Made by a program: the position numbers and the translations under genes. The notes beneath the pieces were generated by a model. It saw nothing but the letters and a program-made list of their open reading frames with translations, made no database searches and was not told the DNA's origin. A DNA stretch of 64,000 bases from Treponema sp. Lineage in GTDB: Bacteria > Spirochaetota > Spirochaetia > Treponematales > Treponemataceae. Below are positions 44,040-53,800 of the stretch, piece by piece; positions within the stretch are counted from its first letter, which is position 1, and each line of letters begins with the position of its first letter. The DNA lies in assembly GCA_024400915.1 (NCBI GenBank), contig JAKSLX010000010.1:1-64000 (forward strand), given 5' to 3'.

Positions 44040-44515
44040 ACCAGAGAATAGAAAAAGACCAGCTCATAAACTATCTTCCCCACAAAGGAAAAATGTTTCT
44101 TCTTTCCAGGGTCACGGATTATGATGTTGAAAATTATTCCATCACTGTAGAAACCGACATTACGGAAGATTTCATTTTCTATGAAGAGTCTATAGGCGGA
44201 ATTCCAAACTGGTGTACTTTTGAAATAATGGCCCAGGCAATTTCTGCTTTAACAGGAATACACGACAGCTTCTATAATATTGAACCAAAAGCCGGATGCA
44301 TATTGAGCATTACAGGTTTTGAATCAAATACAGAAGTTTTCAAACTGGGAACAACATTGAAGGCCACAGCTGTAGAAGAATACAGGGATGAAGAATCCGG
44401 AATCTACCGCTATAAATGTGCTACCTTTGTTTCACCTGATGCTGAAGAATCTGCAGTGGAAGCTACTATAACAGTCATGCAGACAGAAAATCTTGAGAGC
44501 ATCATCAATCGCTAA
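44036..44515 (+). CDS. Hotdog-fold 3-hydroxyacyl-ACP dehydratase (second)
   Basis: The 159-residue product has the FabZ-like LPHKGKMFLLSRVTDYD opening (compare LPHRYPFLLVDRV), then IPNWCTFEIMAQAISALTG, where FabZ has the PGVLxxEAMAQ helix with catalytic Glu. The His of LPHKG is the other catalytic candidate. With the first dehydratase it may form a heterodimer, as reported for aryl-polyene systems. It is coupled to the KS by ATGA and followed by the ketoreductase. Confidence 0.82.
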   Translation: MNQRIEKDQLINYLPHKGKMFLLSRVTDYDVENYSITVETDITEDFIFYEESIGGIPNWCTFEIMAQAISALTGIHDSFYNIEPKAGCILSITGFESNTEVFKLGTTLKATAVEEYRDEESGIYRYKCATFVSPDAEESAVEATITVMQTENLESIINR

Positions 44516-44533
44516 TCGGATGGAGATAAATCT

Positions 44534-45262
44534 ATGAATGAAGACAAGAAAGTTTTAGTTACAGGTGCTTCCGGTGGAATTGGAAGGGCAATCGCTTTGG
44601 ACTGTGCAAAGGCAGGCTATTACGTAATTTGCCATTACAACAGGGGAAAAGAAAAAGCAGAATCCCTTCTTGAAGAAATAAAATCAAATGGTGGCAGGGG
44701 TGAACTTATTCAGTTTGACATCACCAACCGTGAAGACTGCAAGGCAAAACTTGATGCAATGACAGAAACTCACGGTGCCCTCTGGGGAATCGTAAGCAAT
44801 GCAGGAATCACAAAGGACAATACCTTTGCCGGACTCAGCGGAGAAGAATGGGACAGCGTAGTTCATACAAATCTGGACAGTTTTTTCAATGTGCTTAATC
44901 CCCTTGTTATGCCTTTGGCAAGAAAAAAGAAAGGAAGAATCATTACTATTGCTTCTGTAAGCGGGATCATGGGAAATCGCGGTCAGACCAATTACAGTGC
45001 TTCAAAAGCCGGAATAATCGGAGCAACAAAAGCCCTTGCCACAGAACTTGCAAGCCGCTCAATTACCGTAAACTGCATTGCTCCTGGACTTATTGAAACT
45101 GACATGATAAAGGATGCGCCGCAGGAAATGATAATGCAGACAATTCCAATGAAACGTGCAGGCAAGCCGTCGGAAGTAAGTGCCCTTGCTGTCTTCCTTC
45201 TTTCTGAAGAGGCAGGTTACATTACCCGTCAGGTGATTTCCGTAAACGGAGGCCTGATCTAG
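44534..45262 (+). CDS. 3-oxoacyl-ACP reductase (FabG-like ketoreductase)
   Basis: The 242-residue short-chain dehydrogenase has TGASGGIGRAIA (NADPH binding), SNAGI, Asn114, and the catalytic Ser near 141, Tyr154 and Lys158 in NYSASKAG. The end IETDMIKDAP and ITRQVISVNGG is FabG-like. It should reduce 3-ketoacyl-ACP in the polyene cycle. A GGA-rich site lies before the ATG. Confidence 0.93.
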   Translation: MNEDKKVLVTGASGGIGRAIALDCAKAGYYVICHYNRGKEKAESLLEEIKSNGGRGELIQFDITNREDCKAKLDAMTETHGALWGIVSNAGITKDNTFAGLSGEEWDSVVHTNLDSFFNVLNPLVMPLARKKKGRIITIASVSGIMGNRGQTNYSASKAGIIGATKALATELASRSITVNCIAPGLIETDMIKDAPQEMIMQTIPMKRAGKPSEVSALAVFLLSEEAGYITRQVISVNGGLI

Positions 45263-45264
45263 CC

Positions 45265-46539
45265 ATGACATTTACAAAGCCAAACGGAAAAAGGCGCGTA
45301 GTAGTAACCGGGGCCGGAATGCTTTCTGCCCTTGGACGCAACTGGGATGAAGCTTACGAAAAGTTAAAGGAAAAAAAGAACCTCATTAAGCATATGCAGG
45401 AGTGGGAACATCTGGACAAGATGAATACCAAACTTGCATGTCCTTATACAGAAGAGCTTCCAAAATTTCCAAGAAAGAAAATCCGCGGGATGGGTCGTGT
45501 AGGACTTCTTTCTCTGGTTGCAACCGATGATGCGTTGAAAATGGCAGGACTTCTTGATGCTGAAGGAAATGCTGTTGAAGAAATTCAGAACGGAAGAACC
45601 GGCATTGCATACGGATGCTGCATGGGATCCATGGAAGCTTTGTCCGACATGATAGGAATTGTTGAACACGGAGATTTTACAAAAGTTGATTCACAAACAT
45701 ACATTAAATGTATGCCTCAGACCTGTGCCGCAAACTTAAGCATATACTATCAGGTTCGTGGTCGGGTAATCGTTACCGACACTGCATGTACATCTTCAAG
45801 TCAGGCCATAGGATATTCCTACGAGGCAATTGCAGACGGCAGGCAGGACATGATGATTGCCGGAGGTGCTGACGAACTTTCTGCTGCTGACAGTGCAATC
45901 TTTGACATAATGGGGGCTGCAAGCGCAAGAAATTCTGCTCCGGAAACGTCACCAGCCGCATGGGATAAAAACCGTGACGGTCTTGTAATCGGGGAAGGGG
46001 CGGGAAGCCTTATTCTTGAAGACCTTGAACATGCAATCAAGCGCGGTGCAAAAATCTACGCAGAGGTTGTTGGTTTTGGAACCAACATGGATGGAACCCA
46101 TATAACAAGTCCAAACAGTGAAACACAGGCGGTAGCACTGGAACTTGCCATTGAAGATGCAGGGATAAAACCTGAAGAAATTTCCTACATCAATGCCCAC
46201 GGAACGGCAACAGCACACGGAGACATTTCTGAAAGCAAGGCCGTTTACAAGGTTTTTGGCAGGGCTGTTCCAATAAGCACTACAAAAGGTTATATTGGAC
46301 ATACTTTGGGTGCTTGCGGAGCAATTGAATCCTGGCTTACAATCAGCATGATGAATGAAGGCTGGTTCCATCCAAACCTTAACCTTTCCGAAGTTGATCC
46401 TGAATGTGCTCCTTTGGATTACATTATGGGAGACGGAAGAAAAATAGATGCCGAATATGTAATGTCAAATAATTTTGCATTCGGCGGCGTAAATACATCC
46501 CTTATTTTCAAAAAGTGGACGAACGGGAGCGAAAACTAA
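45265..46539 (+). CDS. Beta-ketoacyl-ACP synthase II-like (second full-length KS)
   Basis: The 424-residue condensing enzyme has RRVVVTGAGMLSALG, Cys175 in TDTACTSSSQA, His in INAHGTATAHGD and His in IGHTLGACGAIE, so it should be fully active. It differs from the other KS in the cluster along its whole length. It starts 2 bp after the reductase stop. KS, DH, KR, KS in this order closes the biosynthetic part of aryl-polyene clusters. A house-keeping FabF role is possible but less likely in this setting. Confidence 0.92.
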   Translation: MTFTKPNGKRRVVVTGAGMLSALGRNWDEAYEKLKEKKNLIKHMQEWEHLDKMNTKLACPYTEELPKFPRKKIRGMGRVGLLSLVATDDALKMAGLLDAEGNAVEEIQNGRTGIAYGCCMGSMEALSDMIGIVEHGDFTKVDSQTYIKCMPQTCAANLSIYYQVRGRVIVTDTACTSSSQAIGYSYEAIADGRQDMMIAGGADELSAADSAIFDIMGAASARNSAPETSPAAWDKNRDGLVIGEGAGSLILEDLEHAIKRGAKIYAEVVGFGTNMDGTHITSPNSETQAVALELAIEDAGIKPEEISYINAHGTATAHGDISESKAVYKVFGRAVPISTTKGYIGHTLGACGAIESWLTISMMNEGWFHPNLNLSEVDPECAPLDYIMGDGRKIDAEYVMSNNFAFGGVNTSLIFKKWTNGSEN

Positions 46540-46896
46540 ATGGCAATTGCTAATATTATAAAGAATATTTTCAGCAAAAAAGAAGAAAAGTCTTCGGGGC
46601 CAAGTCTCGTAGAAGAAATCAACAGGCACATGACCCTTCTTGTAGAAAAATCAGGAAACCTCAACGAAAACTTTGAATCGGAAAAGGCAGAAATCGCTTC
46701 CATTGCAAAGGAAGCCGCATCCATAAAGGAATCAAAGGAAATTCTCGCCGCAAAACTTGAGCAGGATATTCTTGGCAGGATCACCGCCGTAAGTTCTGCA
46801 TGCGAACTGGCTATTGCCGGCAAGTCAAATGACAGCGTAAAGAAAGAAATCTCATCCCTTAAGGCAAAGATGAATCAGCGCTCTGCCTTAAAGTAA
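46540..46896 (+). CDS. Small coiled-coil protein of unknown function at the end of the polyene cluster
   Basis: I do not recognise this 118-residue protein. It begins with an amphipathic segment (MAIANIIKNIFSKKEEK) that could touch a membrane, then is almost entirely helical and charged, with heptad-like Leu/Ile spacing from about residue 22 to 115 (Glu, Lys, Ala and Ser-rich). No signal peptide or membrane helix is present. The ATG immediately follows the ketosynthase TAA (TAAATG), so it is surely in the same transcript. Possible roles are scaffolding of the polyene enzymes or a peripheral membrane factor; both are guesses. Confidence 0.6.
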   Translation: MAIANIIKNIFSKKEEKSSGPSLVEEINRHMTLLVEKSGNLNENFESEKAEIASIAKEAASIKESKEILAAKLEQDILGRITAVSSACELAIAGKSNDSVKKEISSLKAKMNQRSALK

Positions 46897-46898
46897 AA

Positions 46899-47633
46899 TC
46901 ATACCTTTATCTGGCTAAGGACTTTGCCAATGCTGTCGTGGATTACAAGATCAGCTATGGCATCTCCCTGTGTCGGATCACGGTTGATGAGGACAATGTT
47001 GTCTCCCCTGTAGTACCTGACCATTCCTGCTGCCGGATAAACCGTAAGGGAAGTTCCGCCGATTATAAGCAGGTCTGCATTTGAAATTGCATCCATTGCG
47101 CCTTCAACAATTCTGTCGTTCAACGGTTCTTCATAGAGAACTACATCTGGCTTGACTATTCCATTGCATTTGCTGCACCTAGGAATTCCTTTTTCGTCAT
47201 GATTTTCCCTGATGTGGTTGTCGTCAAAAAATTCCCCGCATTTTGTACAGTAGTTTCTGAGAACGCTTCCGTGGAGTTCCCAAACCTTTTCGTTTCCTGC
47301 AGCCTGATGCAAACCATCAATGTTCTGGGTTACAACTCCAAGAAGTTTTCCGGCCTTTTCCATTTCTGCCAGCTTAAGGTGTGCCGCATTTGGCTTTATT
47401 CCGTCCAGAAGAAGCTTTTCCCTGTAGAACCTGTAAAATTCACTTGTGTTTGCGGCAAAAAAAGAAGCGCTGATGATGGTTTCCGGCGGATAGTCCCATT
47501 TCTGGTTGTATAGTCCGTCTACGCTCCTGAAGTCAGGAATTCCGCTTTCAGTGGAAACCCCGGCTCCTCCAAAAAAAACTATTTTGTGGGCTTCATCGAC
47601 AAGCCTCTGCAATTCTTTGATTTTATCTTCCAT
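46899..47633 (-). CDS. cobB: NAD-dependent protein deacylase (sirtuin)
   Basis: The 244-residue Sir2 protein removes acetyl or other acyl groups from lysines using NAD. It has FFGGAGVSTESGIPDFRS, TQNIDGLHQAAG, the catalytic His in ELHGS, four zinc Cys in CTKCGEF and CSKCNG, and GGTSLTVYPA. Length is typical. A minus-strand TATAAT lies 8 nt before the ATG with no Shine-Dalgarno, another near-leaderless start. It converges on the polyene cluster with a 2-bp gap and is a separate unit. Confidence 0.93.
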   Translation of the reverse strand: MEDKIKELQRLVDEAHKIVFFGGAGVSTESGIPDFRSVDGLYNQKWDYPPETIISASFFAANTSEFYRFYREKLLLDGIKPNAAHLKLAEMEKAGKLLGVVTQNIDGLHQAAGNEKVWELHGSVLRNYCTKCGEFFDDNHIRENHDEKGIPRCSKCNGIVKPDVVLYEEPLNDRIVEGAMDAISNADLLIIGGTSLTVYPAAGMVRYYRGDNIVLINRDPTQGDAIADLVIHDSIGKVLSQIKV

Positions 47634-47833
47634 AGAATAGCATTATATCACTACTTTTATCTTTATTTTCAAAAAATTTGACGATTTTGACATTTTGGAG
47701 TTATGATAAAAAGACTGTGCAGAAATTCGGATTTCATGCCGATAAAGCTATAAGGCTCTCTGTTTTTCCTTGAGAAAAAGAAAGTCCTTGAGGTTTTTTA
47801 TTTCTGATATTTTTGGCAATAAAAAAGTTTATA

Positions 47834-47839
47834 TATAAT
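47834..47839 (+). promoter_or_regulatory. -10 box for the giant Ig-repeat protein gene
   Basis: TATAAT at 47834-47839 ends 12 nt before the ATG at 47852. The best upstream hexamer, TTGGCA (47813-47818), is only 15 bp away, so the -35 is uncertain. The short predicted leader contains TGGGG. The rest of 47634-47851 shows no gene. Confidence 0.4.
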
Positions 47840-47851
47840 ATGGGGTAAATT

Positions 47852-50800
47852 ATGCAGAAAAAAGTACTTGCATTCCTGGTAGCAGTTTCGCTGTTGCCTG
47901 TCTCTTTGTTTGCAGCAAAGAAAATTACTTCTCGTTCTGTCGGATCTGAAAACAGCTGGCAGGAAAAGTTCGACATCAATCAGGAAACCGAACATGAAGC
48001 GGGAAAGTACAATGTTCTCGTTACTGCAGAAGACAAGGCTGGTAATACGACAATCGCCGGACCGTTCAACATTTACATTGATCCAAAGTCCGACCTTCCT
48101 GTAAGCGGTATCACAAACCCGGTTGAGAACATGCGTGTTCCTGGCAACCTTAACATCGTCGGTACTTGTGTTGATGATGATAAAGTTACGGAAGTATGGC
48201 TCATCCTTGATGGTGATGAAGAAAATCCAGTAAAGGCACAGGGTACTGAATTCTGGTCTTACTTCCTTGATACTACAAAACTTTTTGAAGGACCTCATAC
48301 AATCGAAGTATACGGTATTGATAACGGTAATCCTGACGCATATAAGGATGAAAACGGAAAGGTTGATCAGTCTCGCGTCATTCCTAAAAAAGGTAACCGC
48401 ACAAAGGTAACCTGGCAGCTTGACCGTCGTGCTCCAGTAATTGAAGTTACAAACCTTACCATGGGACAGCTTGTTTCAGGAAAGATTGAACTTTCGGGAA
48501 CTGTAAAGGACGGTAACGGAATCAATACCCTTGAATATTCCCTTGATGGTGGAAAGTACTACAGCTTTACATCTATTAAGGAAGAAAAGTACAAGGAAAG
48601 AACTGCAGACGGTCTTGCAAGTGAATTCAAATTCAACGTTTCTGTAAACACAAAGGACTTCCCTGATGGTGTTGCAACATGTTGGTTCCGTGCAAGAGAC
48701 AACGCAGGTTCTGTAGGTAACTACGCATTCCTCTACTTCATCGACAATACAAATCCAGACATCAGAATCATTTCTCCTGCAAAGGATGAAGAAAGAAACG
48801 GTATATTTACAATTGCCGGTTATGCAAAGGATATCAACGGTATCCAGAAGCTTACATGGCAGTGGGGACAGGAAACCGGCGAGTTTGAACTTACACCAGG
48901 TAACCCATACTGGGTAAAGGAAGTAAACTCAATCGGAAAACAGAAGTCTGAAGTATTCACAGTAACCGGTACTGATACAATGGGTAACACGGTTGCCGTT
49001 AAGCAGACAATCCTCCTTAATCAGGAAAGCGATAAGCCTGTTGTTACAATCGGTTATCCTGCAAACGGAATCGAAATCGAAGGCGAAGAAGGATCACTCT
49101 TCCTTCGCGGTATCGTAACAGACGATGACGGCCCAGTAAGCGTAACTTACAAGGTTGACAACGGTGAAGAAAAAACTCTCGACTGCATCGGCGTTTTCTA
49201 TACCCCAATAGAAGGCACATTTGCAGACGGAAACCATACAATCTCTATATATGGAACAGACAAATACGGCGTTAAGGGAAATGTAACTACAAATACATTC
49301 AAGTCTAAGGGAGTTGCTCCTGCATTCGGACAGCCGGTATACAAAGCAGGAACTTCTTCAGTTGACTTTACTGATGGCCTCATCGTAAATCCAGAAGCTG
49401 ACGGAAAATATGAAGTTCCAGTATCTTCAACATGCGGACTTTCTTCTGCAAAATACAAGATTACATGGGGAAAGAACGGACTCATCGAAGGCGATGCAGG
49501 ACTCAAGGGTGGAGAAAAGAGCGCAACAGTTTCAATTCCACTTTCAGGCGATGCACTTCCATGGGGCGTTGCAAACATTGAAATTACAGCAACAGACATT
49601 TATGACCGTCCAACAACATTCTATTCAGTTGTAAACATCCGTGACCTTACAAAGATGTGGACAGACACTCCAGGTGTTTACTTCACAGATTCAAAGATTT
49701 CGGAAGACGGAGCAGTAATTGCCCTTAAGGACAAGCCTCTTACAGGTTACTTTGCCGGCGGAAAGATTTCCACAGTTGCTCTCAGTCCTGCACAGAAAGG
49801 TGTTGATGTTTCTTACAAGGGAAATGTAATCACACTTACTTCAGAAGTTGATTCAGCAGAATTCAAGGTTCAGGTAACTGATGCTTCAGGCGCAGTATAT
49901 ACTTCAAGGGCACTTAAGTTTGTAGCTCCACTGGAAAAGCTTGAACTTACACTTGATGACACGGATGCATACAACGCAGACCGCGGCATTCCGTTTGAAT
50001 TTGAAACTCCAGATTCAAAGCTCAATATCTCGGGAAAAACAACAGTTCCTTCAGCAAAACTTCGCTACAGAATCCTTTCTGTTGCAGCAAACATGTATGA
50101 CGGTATTCTCCTTGTTGGATCAGAACGCGCAGCAGACACAGACTGGACAGATGTAGAAGTTTCAAGAAGAGGAACCTGGTCAATCACAAGCCTCAACTTT
50201 GATTCCTTTGCAGAAGGTGCAGCAGTTGTTGAAATCGTTGCAGAAGCAGCGGACGGACAGGATGTAGCACAGGCCGTATTCGTGCGCAAGATTCCATACG
50301 CTCCGGAAGGGGATGTTGTGGACGGAAAGGGAAAGAAGATTGCAAAGGCAGCACCAAAGATGTACTGGCTCTCTGGCCGCGACAACTACGGTGTTTGTGT
50401 ATATCAGGGTTCCCTCGACAACACATTCAAATATGTCCGCAAGGAAAATCTCCGCGCAGACGAACCGGCAATCGTATTTACGGCAAATACTCAGGACACT
50501 CCAAAGCCTGTAAAGGTTTCTTCTACTCCTTTGAACGTTCAGGCAGAAAGCAAGGTAGAAGTAGAACTTTCAAATATTGACAATGAAATATACAAGAGCG
50601 GCATGAACGTTCTCCTTGGCAGAGGTGCTCCAAAGGAAGAAACACATGCTATCGCTGTAACCGTAAAGAGCAACAGCGTAATCAAGACAGTCTCTTATGT
50701 AATTGACGGTGTAGATGCCCCTGGCGGAACTGTAAAGCAGACAGGTTCGGCACCACTCAATTTGATTTCATCAGATCCAGAAACATTTGAAAATGTATAT

Positions 50801-53800
50801 GCCGCATCAATTCCACTTGCAAACCTTCCTGCACGCATTACAAACATTGCCGTGTCGGCAGAAGTAAAGGGAAAGGTTGCAACTGCAAAGGGTACATTCA
50901 ATGTAATTCGTCAGCACGAAAACATTGACAACCAGAGCGCAATCTACTGGCAGTGCGAAGGCAAGACCCGCTATGACGACAGCCTCAAGGCTTATGTCCT
51001 TAACGACGGTTCTGCCCTTATCGGATACTGCAATGTACCTGGTCCTGTAACGGCAAGGGTTCGCGGTGACACACCTGGCCTAAAGGTAACTTCAGAAGGA
51101 AACCTCATCAGGCTCACAGCTACAAGTGACGGAACATTCCGTGGCGTAAGCATCCGCGTAAACGGTGAAGACGGTGGTTCATACCTTGCACCGGACGTAA
51201 ACCTTGTTGTAGATACTGCAAAGCCAACTGTAAACATGAACAGCCCTAAGACAATGGCATTCGTAAAGGATTCCTTCATCATCTCAGGAACTGCATCTGA
51301 CGGCAACGGAATTGCAAAGATTGAATACACAATTGCAGATGACAAGCAGGATGTACGCGAAAAAGACGGAACGTTAAAGGAATCAGGAAAGGCAGAATGG
51401 AAGAACGTAGCCTTTACAAAGGCAGGCGAATTCTGGGTAAACGTTTCACTCAAGGAAACAGAAGACGGATACATTCCATTCTCATTCCGCGTAACAGATA
51501 CAGTTGGAAAAACAACATACGTTAACAGCGTCCTTCACAAGGATGTAACTCCTCCAGAAGTAAGCGTAATCCTTCCTGAGGACGGTTCGGTTGTAAACGG
51601 TGAAAATACAATCGTATTCTCAGTAAAGGATGCTGGAAGAGCAAACAAGATCACTTACACAAGTGCAAGCGGAAGAACAAAGCTTCCATACGAAATCTTC
51701 GTTCATGCTGATGAAGTTCCTGTAAAGAAGGAAACAGATGCCGAAGGAAATGAAGTTGTTTCATCAGAGAGAAAGGATCCTCTTAGAACAATGAACAACA
51801 AGCTTCCAAACATGAGGGTAGGTACATTCGATGCTCCTATCGACAACGGCATGTCATTCTCATTCGTAGATGACAACGGAAACGAGACTGTAATCAACAA
51901 GTGGAATTTCACAGTAGATGAAAAGAGCGACAAGCCAGTTACAGAAATTCATCTTCCTGAAGAAATGCAGGTTGTTACAACAGACTTCACAATTTCCGGT
52001 GTAGTTTACGATGATGATGGAAAGTGTAAGATTTTCTACAAGATTGACAACGACGAATACAAGCAGTACATCACAGAAGATGGAAATGAATATTCATCAA
52101 GCTATAAGTTTGACATTCCTCTCCTTTCGCTCAAGGACAACGAACATACAATTACAGCATACGCAATTGATGTTAACGGCGTAAAGGGTGACGAAATCAA
52201 GCGCACATTCCGCGTATCCCTTGAAGAACCAAAGGGCGGAATGACATCTCCTGAAATCGAAAAGACAGTAAGGGGAACCGTTACACTCAAGGGTTGGGCA
52301 AGCGATAAGAACGACATCGGACTTGTTCAGATTTCCGTTGATAACGGTGCAACATTCAACGATGCAAAGGGAACAACAGACTGGTCATACACATTCAACA
52401 CAGCCGTTGTTCAGGACGGAACTCACGTAGTATTCATCCGCATCTACGATAAGTACGGCATCAGCGCCCTCTACTCATCTTTGATCAACATTGATAATAC
52501 TGCTCCTAACCTTAGGCTTGAACTTCCACTTGATGACTCAAAGGTATCAAGAAGAATCTTCATGTCAGGTCAGACAACAGACAATATTGAACTTACAAGC
52601 CTCTTCCTTACAATCCGCAGTCTCGAAGGAAAAGCAATCCCAGACCGCCTTGCAAAGAGAGAACTTATACCTGATGAAATCATTACTCAGGTCATCGATA
52701 TTGCAGAACTCAACAACGGCTTCTACAACCTTGAACTTACAGGAACCGATGCTGCCGGCAACATTACCCGTGTTAGCCGCAACATTGAAGTAGACAAGAC
52801 AAAGCCACTTTCCAAGGTTGATGTTCTCTACCCACTTAACGGTGAACACTGTCACGGCCAGTTCAACATCTACGGTAGCACATATTCAGAAAAGGATGAC
52901 CCTATCGAACATGTTGATCTTTACATTGACCGCCGCAAGATGGAAGAACTTGGAAGTGCAACCGTAACAAACAGCGGATACTACAAGTTCACACTCAACC
53001 ACACAATTACTCCTAAGCTCATTGAAAGCAAGGATGCAAACGGAAATGTAATCACATATCCTGCCGGCGAAGAATATGAACTTAAGGAAGGCGTACACTC
53101 ATTCCAGACAATTGCCGTAACAAAGAGCGGTAAGCGTGTTCTTTCAAATGAGCAGTCGTTCATATACAGCGCAACTGGTCCATGGGTAACTCTTGAAACC
53201 TTCACATACGGTGACTTTGCAAGAAACAGACCATTGCTCGAAGGTAACGCAGGCTACATTCTTACAGAAGAAGAAAAGCTTGAAATGAAGGACAAGACAA
53301 TTCCTTCTGACCGCCGCCGCGAACTTGAAAACAGAAAGGTTAAGAGAATCTACATCAGCTTCAACAACGGTAAGACATACGAACCTGTTGCTAAGGAAGG
53401 AAAGACTCACTGGGAATACAGGGTAGAAAACCTTGATATCCCTGCAGGATTCCACTTCATGCTCGTTAAAGCAGAAATGTACAACGGCGACAAGGCCATT
53501 ACAAGAACTGTTGTTCAGGTTGACAGAACAAATCCTTCTGTAACATTGATTTCTCCGGGTGAAAGCGGAAGATACAACCAGCAGCTCCTCTTTAGCGGAC
53601 TTTCTGGAGACGACATTGACCTTAACGATGTAACTCTTACATTGCGTAAGGGAGACAAGGCTGCCTATGAAGTTCCAAAGTTTATCCAGGGACTTTACTT
53701 TGATGCTTCCGTATGGGGTGCAACACTCTGGAATGTAGGTGTAGGTCTTACAGCCTTTGATGGCGCCGTTAAGGTTCAGGCAAACTTTGGACAGTTTACT

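Noticed and set aside
45949..46371. Minus-strand open frame of 140 codons inside the second ketosynthase
   Set aside because: Shadow of the KS gene; no independent start signals.
42843..46539. Primary fatty-acid synthesis operon
   Set aside because: The ketosynthase, reductase and dehydratase genes are embedded with a ligase, methyltransferase, glycosyltransferase, MMPL exporter and LolA-like protein, and there are two ACPs and three KS-type proteins. FabD, FabH and accessory genes of a house-keeping set are missing.
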